Below are positions 49,839-59,828 of a stretch of 64,000 bases of DNA, in pieces (positions within the stretch are counted from its first letter, which is position 1; the number at the start of each line of letters is the position of its first letter). Position numbers and translations under genes: made by a program. The notes under the pieces are model-generated. The model worked only from the letters and a program-made list of their open reading frames with translations, made no database searches and was not told the DNA's origin. Source of the stretch: VXOI01 sp965261945 (GTDB taxonomy: Bacteria; Chloroflexota; Dehalococcoidia; Lucifugimonadales; UBA3495); NCBI GenBank assembly GCA_965261945.1, contig CBDHEF010000002.1, forward strand, positions 372,001 to 436,000, written 5' to 3'.

Positions 49839-50260
49839 TGGCTCCTGTCTCCGGCGGCCGGCGAAGAATTTCGCACCCATAACATAGGCTAAGTGAAAAC
49901 TTCTCTTTCTGACTAGCGCGTCATTATAAGCTCTGGCTCTTAACATGACCAGTCCCGCAGGGCAGAGAACCAGGGCTTGTGCAAAGTCGCTGAATGTCAC
50001 CCTGAGCGAAGGGAAGGGTCTTAGCGCCGAAGCCAGAATTCTTCGCTCCGCCCGGAATGACAGGCAGCGGACGGGACTTTGCACAGGCCCGCAGGGCAAA
50101 GAGCCTACTGGTTGTCCCCGAAGCCCCGGATTACCCTCGGGCCCGCACAATCGTTATGGCGCATACTGGTGGCGCCGCTCTAAAAGGGGATCAAGTTTCA
50201 GTGGGGTTGCAATGGGACAGGATAGGGCCAAACACGGTCACCACCGCGCCCAGAGCGGGA
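49839..50260. other. Non-coding stretch with a dispersed repeat and possible promoter
   Basis: About 420 bases. On the minus strand TATAAT is at 49923-49928, 85 bases ahead of the universal stress protein gene. Positions about 49995-50075 hold a repeat of the type CCCTGAGCGAAGGGAAGG ... TTCTTCGCTCCGCCCGGAAT. At 50219 the 12-mer AGGATAGGGCCA is shared with the hairpin arm at 59780. No coding frame looks real. Confidence 0.5.
49995..50075. repeat. Dispersed repeat with CCCTGAGCGAAGG and TTCTTCGCTC ends
   Basis: CACCCTGAGCGAAGGGAAGG at 49998 and GAATTCTTCGCTCCGCCCGG at about 50036, followed by AATGACA. Strings of this type recur in many bacterial genomes as dispersed repeats. Only one full copy in this window. 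Confidence 0.6.
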
Positions 50261-50986
50261 TCAGTTCCTGGAGGCGCCGGTGCGGCTGGCCCTGTTTGCT
50301 GTGTCCGACTCTGACAGCCTGCGGGCTATATCGGGCAGCCTGTTCATCTGCTCGCTGGTGGCGGCCAGAATCAGCACGTCGCCGGCCTGCATCATTTCGT
50401 CCCTGGCCGGATGCAGGAGGGTGGTCCTGCCGCGCCGGATGGCCAGAACGGAAACGCCGTGCCTTTCTCTGGCCCCGGCCAGCTCGGCTTCTTCCAGAGT
50501 GTGATTGAGCATCCCATCCGGGGGCCGAATTTTGCTGATGCCATAGTCCGCCTGAATTGGCATATAGTCCAGCAGTTCCCGGGTGAACTCCAGCTTGGCG
50601 ATGCGCCGCGCATTTTCGGCTTCCGGAAAGAGAATTCGGTCGGCGCCGATGCGCTCCAGGGTCTCGCCGTGGAGGTCGTTTGCGGCGCGCGCTATCACCA
50701 TGGGGATGTTCATGCTCTTGAGCAGCACGGTCATACCCACGCTGGCCTGAATGTTATCGCTGCCCAGGGCCACGATTGCCACGTCGTAGTCGGGAATGTC
50801 CAACTCCTTCAGTACGGACTCGTTGGTGGCGTCAGCTCGCACGGCGTAGGTTACGCGGCCTAATTGTTCCTGAATCTTGGCCTCGTCAATGTCGATGGCA
50901 AGCACGTCGTGCCCGCTCTGATACAACTCATGCGCCATTATGGAGCCGAAGCGCCCCATTCCGATGACGCAAACCTGTTTCTTCAC
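50261..50986 (-). CDS. ktrA: Potassium uptake regulatory protein KtrA/TrkA type
   Basis: A 241-residue RCK protein. KKQVCVIGMGRFGSIMAHELYQSGHDVLAIDID is a full TrkA-N GxGxxG domain with the acidic end of strand 2. The TrkA-C half follows (about residues 130-215): IQADYGISKIRPPDGMLNHTLEEAELAGARERHGVSVLAIRRGRTTLLHP. It lies 21 bases downstream of the KtrB/TrkH-like gene and is the usual partner of such channels, making a K+ uptake operon. The RCK proteins at 48264 and 48972 would be extra copies. Confidence 0.88.
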   Translation of the reverse strand: MKKQVCVIGMGRFGSIMAHELYQSGHDVLAIDIDEAKIQEQLGRVTYAVRADATNESVLKELDIPDYDVAIVALGSDNIQASVGMTVLLKSMNIPMVIARAANDLHGETLERIGADRILFPEAENARRIAKLEFTRELLDYMPIQADYGISKIRPPDGMLNHTLEEAELAGARERHGVSVLAIRRGRTTLLHPARDEMMQAGDVLILAATSEQMNRLPDIARRLSESDTANRASRTGASRN

Positions 50987-51007
50987 CTTCAGCCTCCGCT
51001 TGGCAGC

Positions 51008-52465
51008 TTACCCTATTCTAACCTGTTCCTGGGCGAAGCGGTACACCTCCACCTCATCCTCACGGGGGGCCAGGGCCAGGGCCAGGGCCAGCGGCCCCAG
51101 CCTTCCGACAAACATCGCCACCATGAATATGGACTGCGCCGGCAGGCCAAGGGAAGGGACTATGCCGGTGGTCGCTCCCACCGTGCCCAATGCGGAAACC
51201 ACTTCGAAAAGCAGTTGGAGAAAGGGCGCTTCTCGCTCGATCTCGATCAGTGTCATGATTATCACGAAGATGAGGGCCAGCCCCAGCACCGCCACGGCCA
51301 GGGCACGGTGCAGTTGGGGCTGCGAAATCTCCCTTCCGAATGCTTCGGCGTGAGATCGGCTCCGCAGGGAGGAAATCACGGCGGCAACTATAAGGGCGAA
51401 GGTAACCACCTTTATGCCCCCGGCAACGGAGCCGGGTGCGCCGCCGATGTACATCAACGCCGTGAAGGTCATGCGGGTCACGTCGGCTACTTGGCCGAAG
51501 TCAATGGTGCTGAACCCTGCCGTTCGACCGCTGACGGAGATGAACACCGAGTTCACGCCGCGGTCCACCCAGCTCAGCGATCCCAAAGTGTCCGGGTTGT
51601 TGATCTCGGTTAGCGCCAGCATCCCGGCTCCCAGAAGCCAGAGGCCCAGGCTGGTCACCACCACCAGCTTGGTGTCCAGAGAGAAACGGGCGAACCTGCG
51701 CTGCCGCCAAACATCCACCATGGTCACCCAGCCCAGACCGCCCAGGACGATCATCAGCGTCATGGTTACCAGCACGGTGTAATTGGAGACGAATCTGGCG
51801 GCGTTCCCCTGGGCCGCTTCGGGAATGATGTTGAACCCCGCATTGTTGAACGAAGACACCGAGAGGAACAGCGAATACCAGTAGGCGCGCCCCTGTCCGA
51901 TTCCGTCCATACCCGAAATCTGGGTGAAATAAATCAGCGATCCCAGCAGGTAAATCAGAAGCACGATGATGATGACGCGGTTGCCGAAGGTGCGGATGGC
52001 CCGCATCTGTTTTACGCCGGCGGCGTCGGTCATCATCCCCCGTGTGAGCGCCCTCTGCTGTATGGTGGTGCGGTCGCCCAGCAATAGCAGAAGGAAGGTG
52101 CTGATGACCATGAATCCCAGGCCGCCCACGAGCATGAGCAGGAATATGACGGCCTGGCCGAAGGCGCTCCAATACTCCGGTGTGCTGACCACTGTGTGCC
52201 CGGTGACCGTCACGGCGGAGATTGCGGTGAAGTAGGCGACCTGGAGGGGAGCGGATTCACCGGACACCGAGGCAAAGGGGAGCGTCAGCAGCCCGGCGCC
52301 AGCGGACATCAAGAGGACGAACGCGCTGACGAGGACTGTGGAAACACCCAGCAGGCGCCGGGGCCGGCGCACGGTTTCGGTCAGCCGTATGGTCGGCGGT
52401 ACGTCGCGGTTGCGGCGGAGCCGGATTATCTCTTCAATGGGCCGCCAAGGCCGGTTAGTCGCCAA
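51008..52465 (-). CDS. ktrB: Potassium transporter, TrkH/KtrB family
   Basis: A 485-residue polytopic channel protein with four pore loops; the selectivity segments are AVTVTGHTVV, FNNAGFNIIP, VSGRTAGFST and GGAPGSVAGG, and each ends in the conserved Gly. Predicted K+ (or Na+-dependent K+) uptake gated by the RCK protein encoded next. It has a basic N-terminus (RRPRRLLG). The start is a TTG at 52465 with GGAG nine bases upstream; a good promoter (TTGACA-17-TAGAAT) lies 150 bases upstream on the minus strand. Confidence 0.9.
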   Translation of the reverse strand: MATNRPWRPIEEIIRLRRNRDVPPTIRLTETVRRPRRLLGVSTVLVSAFVLLMSAGAGLLTLPFASVSGESAPLQVAYFTAISAVTVTGHTVVSTPEYWSAFGQAVIFLLMLVGGLGFMVISTFLLLLLGDRTTIQQRALTRGMMTDAAGVKQMRAIRTFGNRVIIIVLLIYLLGSLIYFTQISGMDGIGQGRAYWYSLFLSVSSFNNAGFNIIPEAAQGNAARFVSNYTVLVTMTLMIVLGGLGWVTMVDVWRQRRFARFSLDTKLVVVTSLGLWLLGAGMLALTEINNPDTLGSLSWVDRGVNSVFISVSGRTAGFSTIDFGQVADVTRMTFTALMYIGGAPGSVAGGIKVVTFALIVAAVISSLRSRSHAEAFGREISQPQLHRALAVAVLGLALIFVIIMTLIEIEREAPFLQLLFEVVSALGTVGATTGIVPSLGLPAQSIFMVAMFVGRLGPLALALALAPREDEVEVYRFAQEQVRIG

Positions 52466-52794
52466 GCTCTGTGGCTCCGTCTTCAGGCCGCCCCGCCGGT
52501 CTTCTCAGGGTAAGGTTTGATCGGGATGCTGGTTTATTGATGCTGGTTCATTCAGGTATTCAATCGAGGAGTCTGGAGTCGAAAACCCGCAGGGGTTTCT
52601 GTTCCGCGCGACAAGATTCTAGGATTGCCCGCTGCCGGTGTCAATTGCCGCGCGTCGCTCTGAGCGTCTTTCAATAGTTCCCCCTTCCTCCTGGGGAGGG
52701 AAGAACTGGGAGACCCTGTTTCTTCCAGGGCCGGGATACCGGAACTGCTATCCTGTATAATCCACTGGCGCAGCCGATTCGAGGTGACAGTCAG
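52466..52794. other. Divergent intergenic stretch (ktrB / leuS)
   Basis: About 330 bases. It holds the ktrB promoter above, a diverged copy of the dispersed palindromic repeat (about 52678-52715, TTCCCCCTTCCTCCTGGGGA), and at 52756-52761 a TATAAT preceded by TG, a probable -10 for leuS, 34 bases ahead of its ATG. I see no T-box or other tRNA-like element upstream of leuS. Confidence 0.5.
52616..52644 (-). promoter_or_regulatory. Promoter of the ktrB-ktrA operon
   Basis: On the minus strand TTGACA (52644-52639), exactly 17 bases, TAGAAT (52621-52616). The leader to ktrB is about 145 bases and holds a 6-bp hairpin AAACCC/GGGTTT (about 52581-52596) with a short U run, possibly a weak terminator-like element. 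Confidence 0.65.
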
Positions 52795-55281
<2,487 letters not shown>

Positions 55282-55289
55282 GTGGGATA

Positions 55290-55997
55290 GTGTCGAACAT
55301 AGGACGTTTCTACGGAGTGGGGGTTGGCCCCGGGGACCCGGAACTGTTGACCGTCAGGGCCCAACGCTTGCTGGGGGAAGTGGGCGTCATCTGCTACACG
55401 CAGTTGGATAACGGCGCTCCCAGCTACGCCCTGGGGGTGGTGAAAGACCTCGTGAAGGACCAGGCGGAGATGCTGGACATCACCATCCCTTCAGACGATT
55501 CGCCAGTCAGCCATGAAACCTGGCACGAGGCGGCCGCGCGCATCGGCGCCAGGCTGCGGGAGGGGCAGGACGTTGCCTTCATCACCGAGGGCGACCCCAT
55601 GCTCTATAGCGAATTCCCGCATCTCATCGAGCACGTGCGGGACGAACAGATAGAGGGTCTGGCGGTTGAAGTCGTTCCCGGGGTGCCGTCGGTTATGGCG
55701 GCCGCCGCCAGCTCCGGTGTGCCACTGGTCAACCAGGGGCAGCGGCTTGCCATCCTGCCCGCGGTCTACGGCATAGACGACCTCCGCGAAGCAATCACCA
55801 ACTATGACACCATCGTCCTGATGGAGATCGACCGCAACCTGATTCAGGCCCTCGCGAACTTGGAAAGCCTGGGACTGGCAGGCCACGCTATCTACGTCCG
55901 ACAGGCCAGCACCGCCAGCGAGCGCGTAATCCACGACATCAGCAAGCTCTCGGCGGAGGACCTGGACTACTTCTCGCTGCTGATAATCAAGCGCTGA
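55290..55997 (+). CDS. cobI: Precorrin-2/cobalt-factor-2 C20-methyltransferase
   Basis: A 235-residue SAM-dependent methyltransferase of corrin synthesis. FYGVGVGPGDPELLTVRAQRLL is the N-terminal signature of tetrapyrrole methylases; VAFITEGDPMLYSEFPHLIEHV the GDP motif; EVVPGVPSVMAAAASSGVPLVNQGQRLAILPA the following block. This combination is typical of CobI/CbiL. No other cobalamin genes are in the window. Start is the GTG at 55290, nine bases after leuS, so both may share a transcript. Confidence 0.88.
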   Translation: MSNIGRFYGVGVGPGDPELLTVRAQRLLGEVGVICYTQLDNGAPSYALGVVKDLVKDQAEMLDITIPSDDSPVSHETWHEAAARIGARLREGQDVAFITEGDPMLYSEFPHLIEHVRDEQIEGLAVEVVPGVPSVMAAAASSGVPLVNQGQRLAILPAVYGIDDLREAITNYDTIVLMEIDRNLIQALANLESLGLAGHAIYVRQASTASERVIHDISKLSAEDLDYFSLLIIKR

Positions 55998-56013
55998 CCT
56001 TGACCAGAACCGG

Positions 56014-56244
56014 ATGACCGTGAGATTTACCGACCATTACGACGAACGCTTTCCTGACCGGCTAATTACCCTTGACCAAGCCATCTGGGTAATAAATAAT
56101 CCGGTTCGAACCCAAGTTCAATCGGACGGACGCACCAGATACTGGGCTTACCTGGACGCGCATCGGCGCTTTGTAAGGATTGTCGTGGAAACAGATGGCG
56201 AAACCATCGTAACCGCGTTTATCGACGGCCGGTTCCGGCAATAG
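56014..56244 (+). CDS. Small toxin-like protein (DUF4258-like)
   Basis: A 76-residue protein: FTDHYDERFPDRLITLDQAIWVINNPVRTQVQSDGRTRYWAYLDAHRRFVRIVVETDGETIVTAFIDGRF. The order 'H..eRf..R.It...i..vl.np ... gr.ryw......r.lrVvve.dg.iiTAf.d' looks like the DUF4258/BrnT-RelE-like toxin superfamily. It is followed after 25 bases by a DUF2283 gene, a small-protein pairing seen in other bacteria. Toxin activity is inferred, not shown. GC content is lower than in the neighbours. The start ATG at 56014 has no strong SD. Confidence 0.6.
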   Translation: MTVRFTDHYDERFPDRLITLDQAIWVINNPVRTQVQSDGRTRYWAYLDAHRRFVRIVVETDGETIVTAFIDGRFRQ

Positions 56245-56269
56245 CTAACTCACCAATAGGGGCACCGAA

Positions 56270-56548
56270 ATGAGAATAGCCTACCACGAGGACGTGGATA
56301 TTCTGACCATCATTTTCGAGCACAAGCGGGTAAAAGTTTCCGCTGAAGTGCTGCCTGGAGTGATAGTAGACTTCGACCACGACGACCGGATTACGGCATT
56401 CGAGATTATGGATGCGAGCAAGTTCACCGATCTGTCGAAATTAGAGGTCTTCATGTCCCGATGGGGTGATCAGGACAGGATTCTGGACGAAAACGGTGAC
56501 TTCTCGATATTTCCCAGGGTTGTCAAATCCGCAACCGCAGGAGATTAA
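56270..56548 (+). CDS. DUF2283 protein
   Basis: A 92-residue protein: MRIAYHEDVDILTIIFEHKRVKVSAEVLPGVIVDFDHDDRITAFEIMDASKFTDLSKLEVF. The 'v.yd.eaDiLti ... sae.. pgvivdyD.d.ritafEIldas' pattern is the DUF2283 family. Often found next to small toxin-like genes; here directly after the DUF4258-like gene. Its stop is three bases from the alpha/beta hydrolase start. Function unknown; a small-protein toxin-antitoxin role is plausible. GAAATG at 56270 is preceded by AGGGGCACCGAA. Confidence 0.75.
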   Translation: MRIAYHEDVDILTIIFEHKRVKVSAEVLPGVIVDFDHDDRITAFEIMDASKFTDLSKLEVFMSRWGDQDRILDENGDFSIFPRVVKSATAGD

Positions 56549-56550
56549 CT

Positions 56551-57390
56551 ATGACCACAACTCTGCAACCCACCGACGTGATGGTTACCTGCAACGGCAT
56601 GAATTTTCACTATCTCGACTGGGGCAATGAGGGCAGCCCGGTGATGGTGCTGCTCCACGGGCTGCGAGGCCATTGCCATTCTTGGGACGACGTTTCGGCC
56701 CGCTTCTGCGGCGACTACCGGATCCTGGCCCTTGACCAGCGGGGCCGCGGCGAGACCGACTGGGCGCCGCGCGGCGACTACTCCACCGACGCTTTCGTGG
56801 CAGATATTGAAGAGTTTTGCTACACGTTGGGAATCGAGAAGTTCACGCTGGTCGGGCACTCCATGGGCGGGCGCAACAGCATGGCCTTCGCCGGGCGCAA
56901 CCCCGATATGCTGGAAAAACTGGTCATCGTGGACATCGGCCCGGAAATTGACCCCATAGGGTCGGCCCGCATCACCCGTGAGCTGGTGGATGTTCCCGAA
57001 GAGTTCGACTCCTTCGAGGATGCCTTCCAACACGTTAACGCGCAGAACCGTTTCTGCTCCGAGCCGGCGCTGCGCCGCAGGCTGACCTACGCCACCAGGG
57101 AACTGCCCAACGGCAAGACCGGCTGGCGCTACGACCCGGAGATCCGCGAGCAGCGTCGCAACGGCGCCGGCGCGCCGCCCCCCGACCTTTGGACGCCTCT
57201 TGGCAAGATTACCTGCCCCACACTCATCATTCGCGGCGCCGAGACCGACACTCTCAGCCTGGACTCGGCGGAGCGTATGATGGAGACGCTGGCCGACGGC
57301 CGCCTGGTACAGGTGGAACGCGCCGCTCACATGGTCTTCGAGGATAACCCTGAAGACTTCAACGCCGCCCTGTCAGATTTCCTGGGGTAA
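56551..57390 (+). CDS. Alpha/beta-fold hydrolase
   Basis: A 279-residue serine hydrolase-like protein. GSPVMVLLHGLRGHCHSWDDV supplies the oxyanion HG; LVGHSMGGRNSMAFAG is the nucleophile elbow with Ser; GAETDTL carries the candidate Asp and RAAHMVFEDNPEDF the catalytic His, so the triad looks complete. The closest families are haloalkane-dehalogenase/epoxide-hydrolase-like esterases, but no halide-binding Trp pair was looked for in detail. The start ATG at 56551 follows AGGAGATTAACT. Confidence 0.85.
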   Translation: MTTTLQPTDVMVTCNGMNFHYLDWGNEGSPVMVLLHGLRGHCHSWDDVSARFCGDYRILALDQRGRGETDWAPRGDYSTDAFVADIEEFCYTLGIEKFTLVGHSMGGRNSMAFAGRNPDMLEKLVIVDIGPEIDPIGSARITRELVDVPEEFDSFEDAFQHVNAQNRFCSEPALRRRLTYATRELPNGKTGWRYDPEIREQRRNGAGAPPPDLWTPLGKITCPTLIIRGAETDTLSLDSAERMMETLADGRLVQVERAAHMVFEDNPEDFNAALSDFLG

Positions 57391-57540
57391 GCGCCCTCCC
57401 TCCTTGTACGATAGTGGGGCAACACGGACGATAGTGGGACAACGGACGATAGTGGGGCAACAGTCCCCTCTCCCTCTGGGAGAAGGTGAGGGTGAGGCCG
57501 TATTTCCTTGTAAGTTTCCAGTCTTCCGGCGGGAGAGACG
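57391..57540. repeat. Short tandem repeat and palindromic repeat copy
   Basis: 150 bases between two hydrolase genes. Three copies of ACGATAGTGGGGCAACACGG-like units (about 57409, 57429, 57447; one has GGGAC and the spacings are 20 and 18) are followed by a copy of the dispersed palindromic repeat at about 57467-57496 (TCCCCTCTCCCTCTGGGAGA, then AGGTGAGGGTGAGG). Confidence 0.75.
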
Positions 57541-58254
57541 ATGAGCACGACACCCGGACAGAAGCCCGAATCCGTCGCCGACCTTATCGAGCTGTTGAGG
57601 GTGACCGATACGCCCCTGCCCGATGGCGATACCGGTGCGGGGCTGAAGTTCCACACCAACCGGGGCGAGTTCAGTGGCATCGTTCACAAGGCCGAGAACA
57701 GCAACCGCGCTGTCATCTGGGTATGCGGCGCGCGGGGCGGTTTCGGCGGGCCGGGGCCGGGCGCCTATGCCCGCCTGTCGGAAAAACTGATCAGACAGGG
57801 CATAACCTCGCTGCGGCTGGACTATCGCTTCCCCAACGACCTGCTGGAATGCGTCCTGGACCTTCTGGTGGGCGTTACACACCTTCGGGAAGCCGGCTAC
57901 GGCCCGGTTGTGGTGGTGGGTCACTCCTTTGGCGGAGCGGTGGTCATCGCCGCCGGCGCGGCCAGTGACCATATCAAGGGCGTGGTGTCGCTGTCCCCAC
58001 AGACTTACGGGGCGGGCATGGCGGGGCAGGTTGCTCCGCGCAAGCTGCTGGTGGCTCACGGCAAGGCCGACACCCGCCTGCCCTTCTCCTGTGCGCTCCA
58101 GATATACGAATGGGCGCGGGAACCCAAGGAACTGGTGCTGTTCGAAGGCGCTGAGCACCGCCTGGAGGAATGCCGCGACGAGCTGGAAACCTTGCTTTCA
58201 GCCTGGATTCCGGCGACGCTGGACGAGGAAATAGAAGTTCCTGCCGCCGGTTAG
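57541..58254 (+). CDS. Alpha/beta hydrolase (dienelactone-hydrolase-like)
   Basis: A 237-residue protein. NRAVIWVCGARGGFGGPGPGAYARLSEKL begins the fold without an HG oxyanion dipeptide; VVVVGHSFGGAVVIAAGA is the nucleophile elbow; LLVAHGKADTRLPFSCALQIYEWA carries the likely Asp, and LFEGAEHRLEECRDEL the His. It resembles small dienelactone-hydrolase/thioesterase-like proteins; substrate unknown. ATG at 57541, GGGAGAGACG upstream. It follows a different alpha/beta hydrolase, from which the two diverge strongly. Confidence 0.8.
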   Translation: MSTTPGQKPESVADLIELLRVTDTPLPDGDTGAGLKFHTNRGEFSGIVHKAENSNRAVIWVCGARGGFGGPGPGAYARLSEKLIRQGITSLRLDYRFPNDLLECVLDLLVGVTHLREAGYGPVVVVGHSFGGAVVIAAGAASDHIKGVVSLSPQTYGAGMAGQVAPRKLLVAHGKADTRLPFSCALQIYEWAREPKELVLFEGAEHRLEECRDELETLLSAWIPATLDEEIEVPAAG

Positions 58255-58313
58255 TATCCTGGGAGTAGCTCCAACGGCGAAAATCTGACCCATACGTCAA
58301 TCGGGAGGCGATC

Positions 58314-59756
58314 ATGCTGGACTTGATCATCAAAGGCGGGACCGTGGTTGCGCCCGGAGGCGCGGCCCTCATGGACGTGGGCATTCAGGGGGAGCAGATT
58401 GCGGCGGTTGCCTCTCCCGGCGCCCTGGACGACATTGGCGCGGCGGAGACCATAGACGCCGCCGGAATGATTGTCCTCCCCGGTGGCATCGAGCCTCACG
58501 CACACATCAACGTGCCGGTGCCGGACTACTGGGCCGGCGGCGACACGGGCATCTTCACCCAGCCGCCCGAGGCGGCCAGCCGCGCCGCCGCCTTCGGGGG
58601 GGTGACGACCTATGTGGACTTCGCCGGCGCGCTTCCGCTGACGCCAGGCGCGGTTCCGCCCGCCGACCCTATCATGGGGCAGATTGAGGCCCGGCGGGAC
58701 ATCTTCCGGGGCCACTCCTTCATCGACTACACCTTCCACTACATCCTCGCCGGGGCGATCCCGCCCAGCACCCTGGGAGAGATCGGCGAAGCGATCCAGT
58801 CGGGAGTCGCCAGCTTCAAGATCTTCACCACCTTCCACGCCCGTGTGCCCATGGGCCACCTGTGGGAGATTTTCCAGGAGGTCGGGAAGCACGGCGGAAT
58901 CATGGCCGTCCATGCCGAAGAGGACGACATCGTCACCTACATGGAGGACAAGCTGGAACGGGAGGGCCGCGACCACGGCTCCAACCTGCACCTGGCCCAC
59001 AACAACATCTCCGAGGACATTTCCTTCCGCAAGGTGACCAGACTGGCCCAGAGCACGGAGACGGGAGTCTACTTCGTTCACGCCACGGCCAAGGAGGGCG
59101 TTGCCGCCATCGCCAAGGCCAGGGCCCTGCAACTGCCGGTCTACGGCGAGGCCCTGCATAACTACCTGGAGTTCACCTGCGACGACTACCTGAAACCCGA
59201 TGGGCTGGCCATCCACACATACCCGGCCATCAAGTTCTCCGATGACCGCGCCGCGCTGCAACAAGGATTGGTGGATGGCCCCATCTGCACCACCGCCACC
59301 GATGAGTGGACCACCTACAAGAACGTCAAGCTGGCCGGCGACACCATCCGCACCCTCTGCGGCGGCCACAACGGCATCGAGACCCGAATGCCGGTCACCT
59401 ACACCAAGCTGGTGGCCCCGGGACGCATCGGCCTGGAGCGCTTCGCCGCCATCACCTCGACCAATGCCGCCAAGATTCTGGGGATGTACCCGCAGAAAGG
59501 CACGATCGCCGTGGGCAGCGACGCCGACATCGTAATCTTCGACCCCAACCTGAAGAAGACGATAACGGTGGACGAACTCCACGCCGAATCCGACTACTCC
59601 ATCTGGGACGGCTTCCAGTGCGAGGGCTACCCGGTAATGACCATGCTCCGGGGCAAGGTCATAGTCCGCGACGGACAACTGCTGGGCGATTCCGGCGATG
59701 GGCGGTGGCTGTCGCGCAAGGTCGCGCCGCGGGTGATAACGCAGACGTCGGTGTAG
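58314..59756 (+). CDS. Hydantoinase/dihydropyrimidinase family protein
   Basis: A 480-residue cyclic amidohydrolase. MIVLPGGIEPHAHINVPV holds the HxH; QSGVASFKIFTTFHARVP the lysine that is carboxylated in the family; HAEEDDIVTY and HATAKEGVAAI the two later His positions; TATDEWTTYKNVK the catalytic Asp region. The N- and C-terminal beta-sandwich (LIIKGGTVVAPGG; KGTIAVGSDADIVIFDP) completes the fold. Substrates could be hydantoin, dihydropyrimidine or an allantoin-like ring; ring specificity is not predictable. ATG at 58314, GGGAGGCGATC before it. Followed by a strong hairpin. Confidence 0.88.
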   Translation: MLDLIIKGGTVVAPGGAALMDVGIQGEQIAAVASPGALDDIGAAETIDAAGMIVLPGGIEPHAHINVPVPDYWAGGDTGIFTQPPEAASRAAAFGGVTTYVDFAGALPLTPGAVPPADPIMGQIEARRDIFRGHSFIDYTFHYILAGAIPPSTLGEIGEAIQSGVASFKIFTTFHARVPMGHLWEIFQEVGKHGGIMAVHAEEDDIVTYMEDKLEREGRDHGSNLHLAHNNISEDISFRKVTRLAQSTETGVYFVHATAKEGVAAIAKARALQLPVYGEALHNYLEFTCDDYLKPDGLAIHTYPAIKFSDDRAALQQGLVDGPICTTATDEWTTYKNVKLAGDTIRTLCGGHNGIETRMPVTYTKLVAPGRIGLERFAAITSTNAAKILGMYPQKGTIAVGSDADIVIFDPNLKKTITVDELHAESDYSIWDGFQCEGYPVMTMLRGKVIVRDGQLLGDSGDGRWLSRKVAPRVITQTSV

Positions 59757-59777
59757 GTAATTATAATTCAGCCGAGA

Positions 59778-59819
59778 TTAGGATAGGGCCAGGTTTTTAT
59801 CTGGCCCTATCCTAATTTT
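59778..59819 (+). terminator. Perfect 15-bp hairpin with T-run (terminator)
   Basis: TTAGGATAGGGCCAG (59778-59792), 8-base loop, CTGGCCCTATCCTAA (59801-59815), then TTTT. The arms can be extended by A-T and G-T pairs. It follows the hydantoinase gene on the plus strand and precedes the TPR lipoprotein gene. The symmetry also allows use in the other direction, or a mobile-element end; part of the arm is shared with 50219. Confidence 0.7.
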
Positions 59820-59828
59820 GGAGAGGGG

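Noticed and set aside
52466..52615. Riboswitch of the c-di-AMP type in the ktrB leader
   Set aside because: Potassium-uptake genes often have such a leader, but I could not find its conserved core; only a short hairpin is visible.
52640..52794. T-box leader upstream of leuS
   Set aside because: The leader after the presumed -10 is only about 30 bases, too short for a T-box.
56090..56130. GGTTCGAACC as part of a tRNA T-loop
   Set aside because: No acceptor or anticodon arms fit around it, and it lies inside the coding frame of the DUF4258-like gene.
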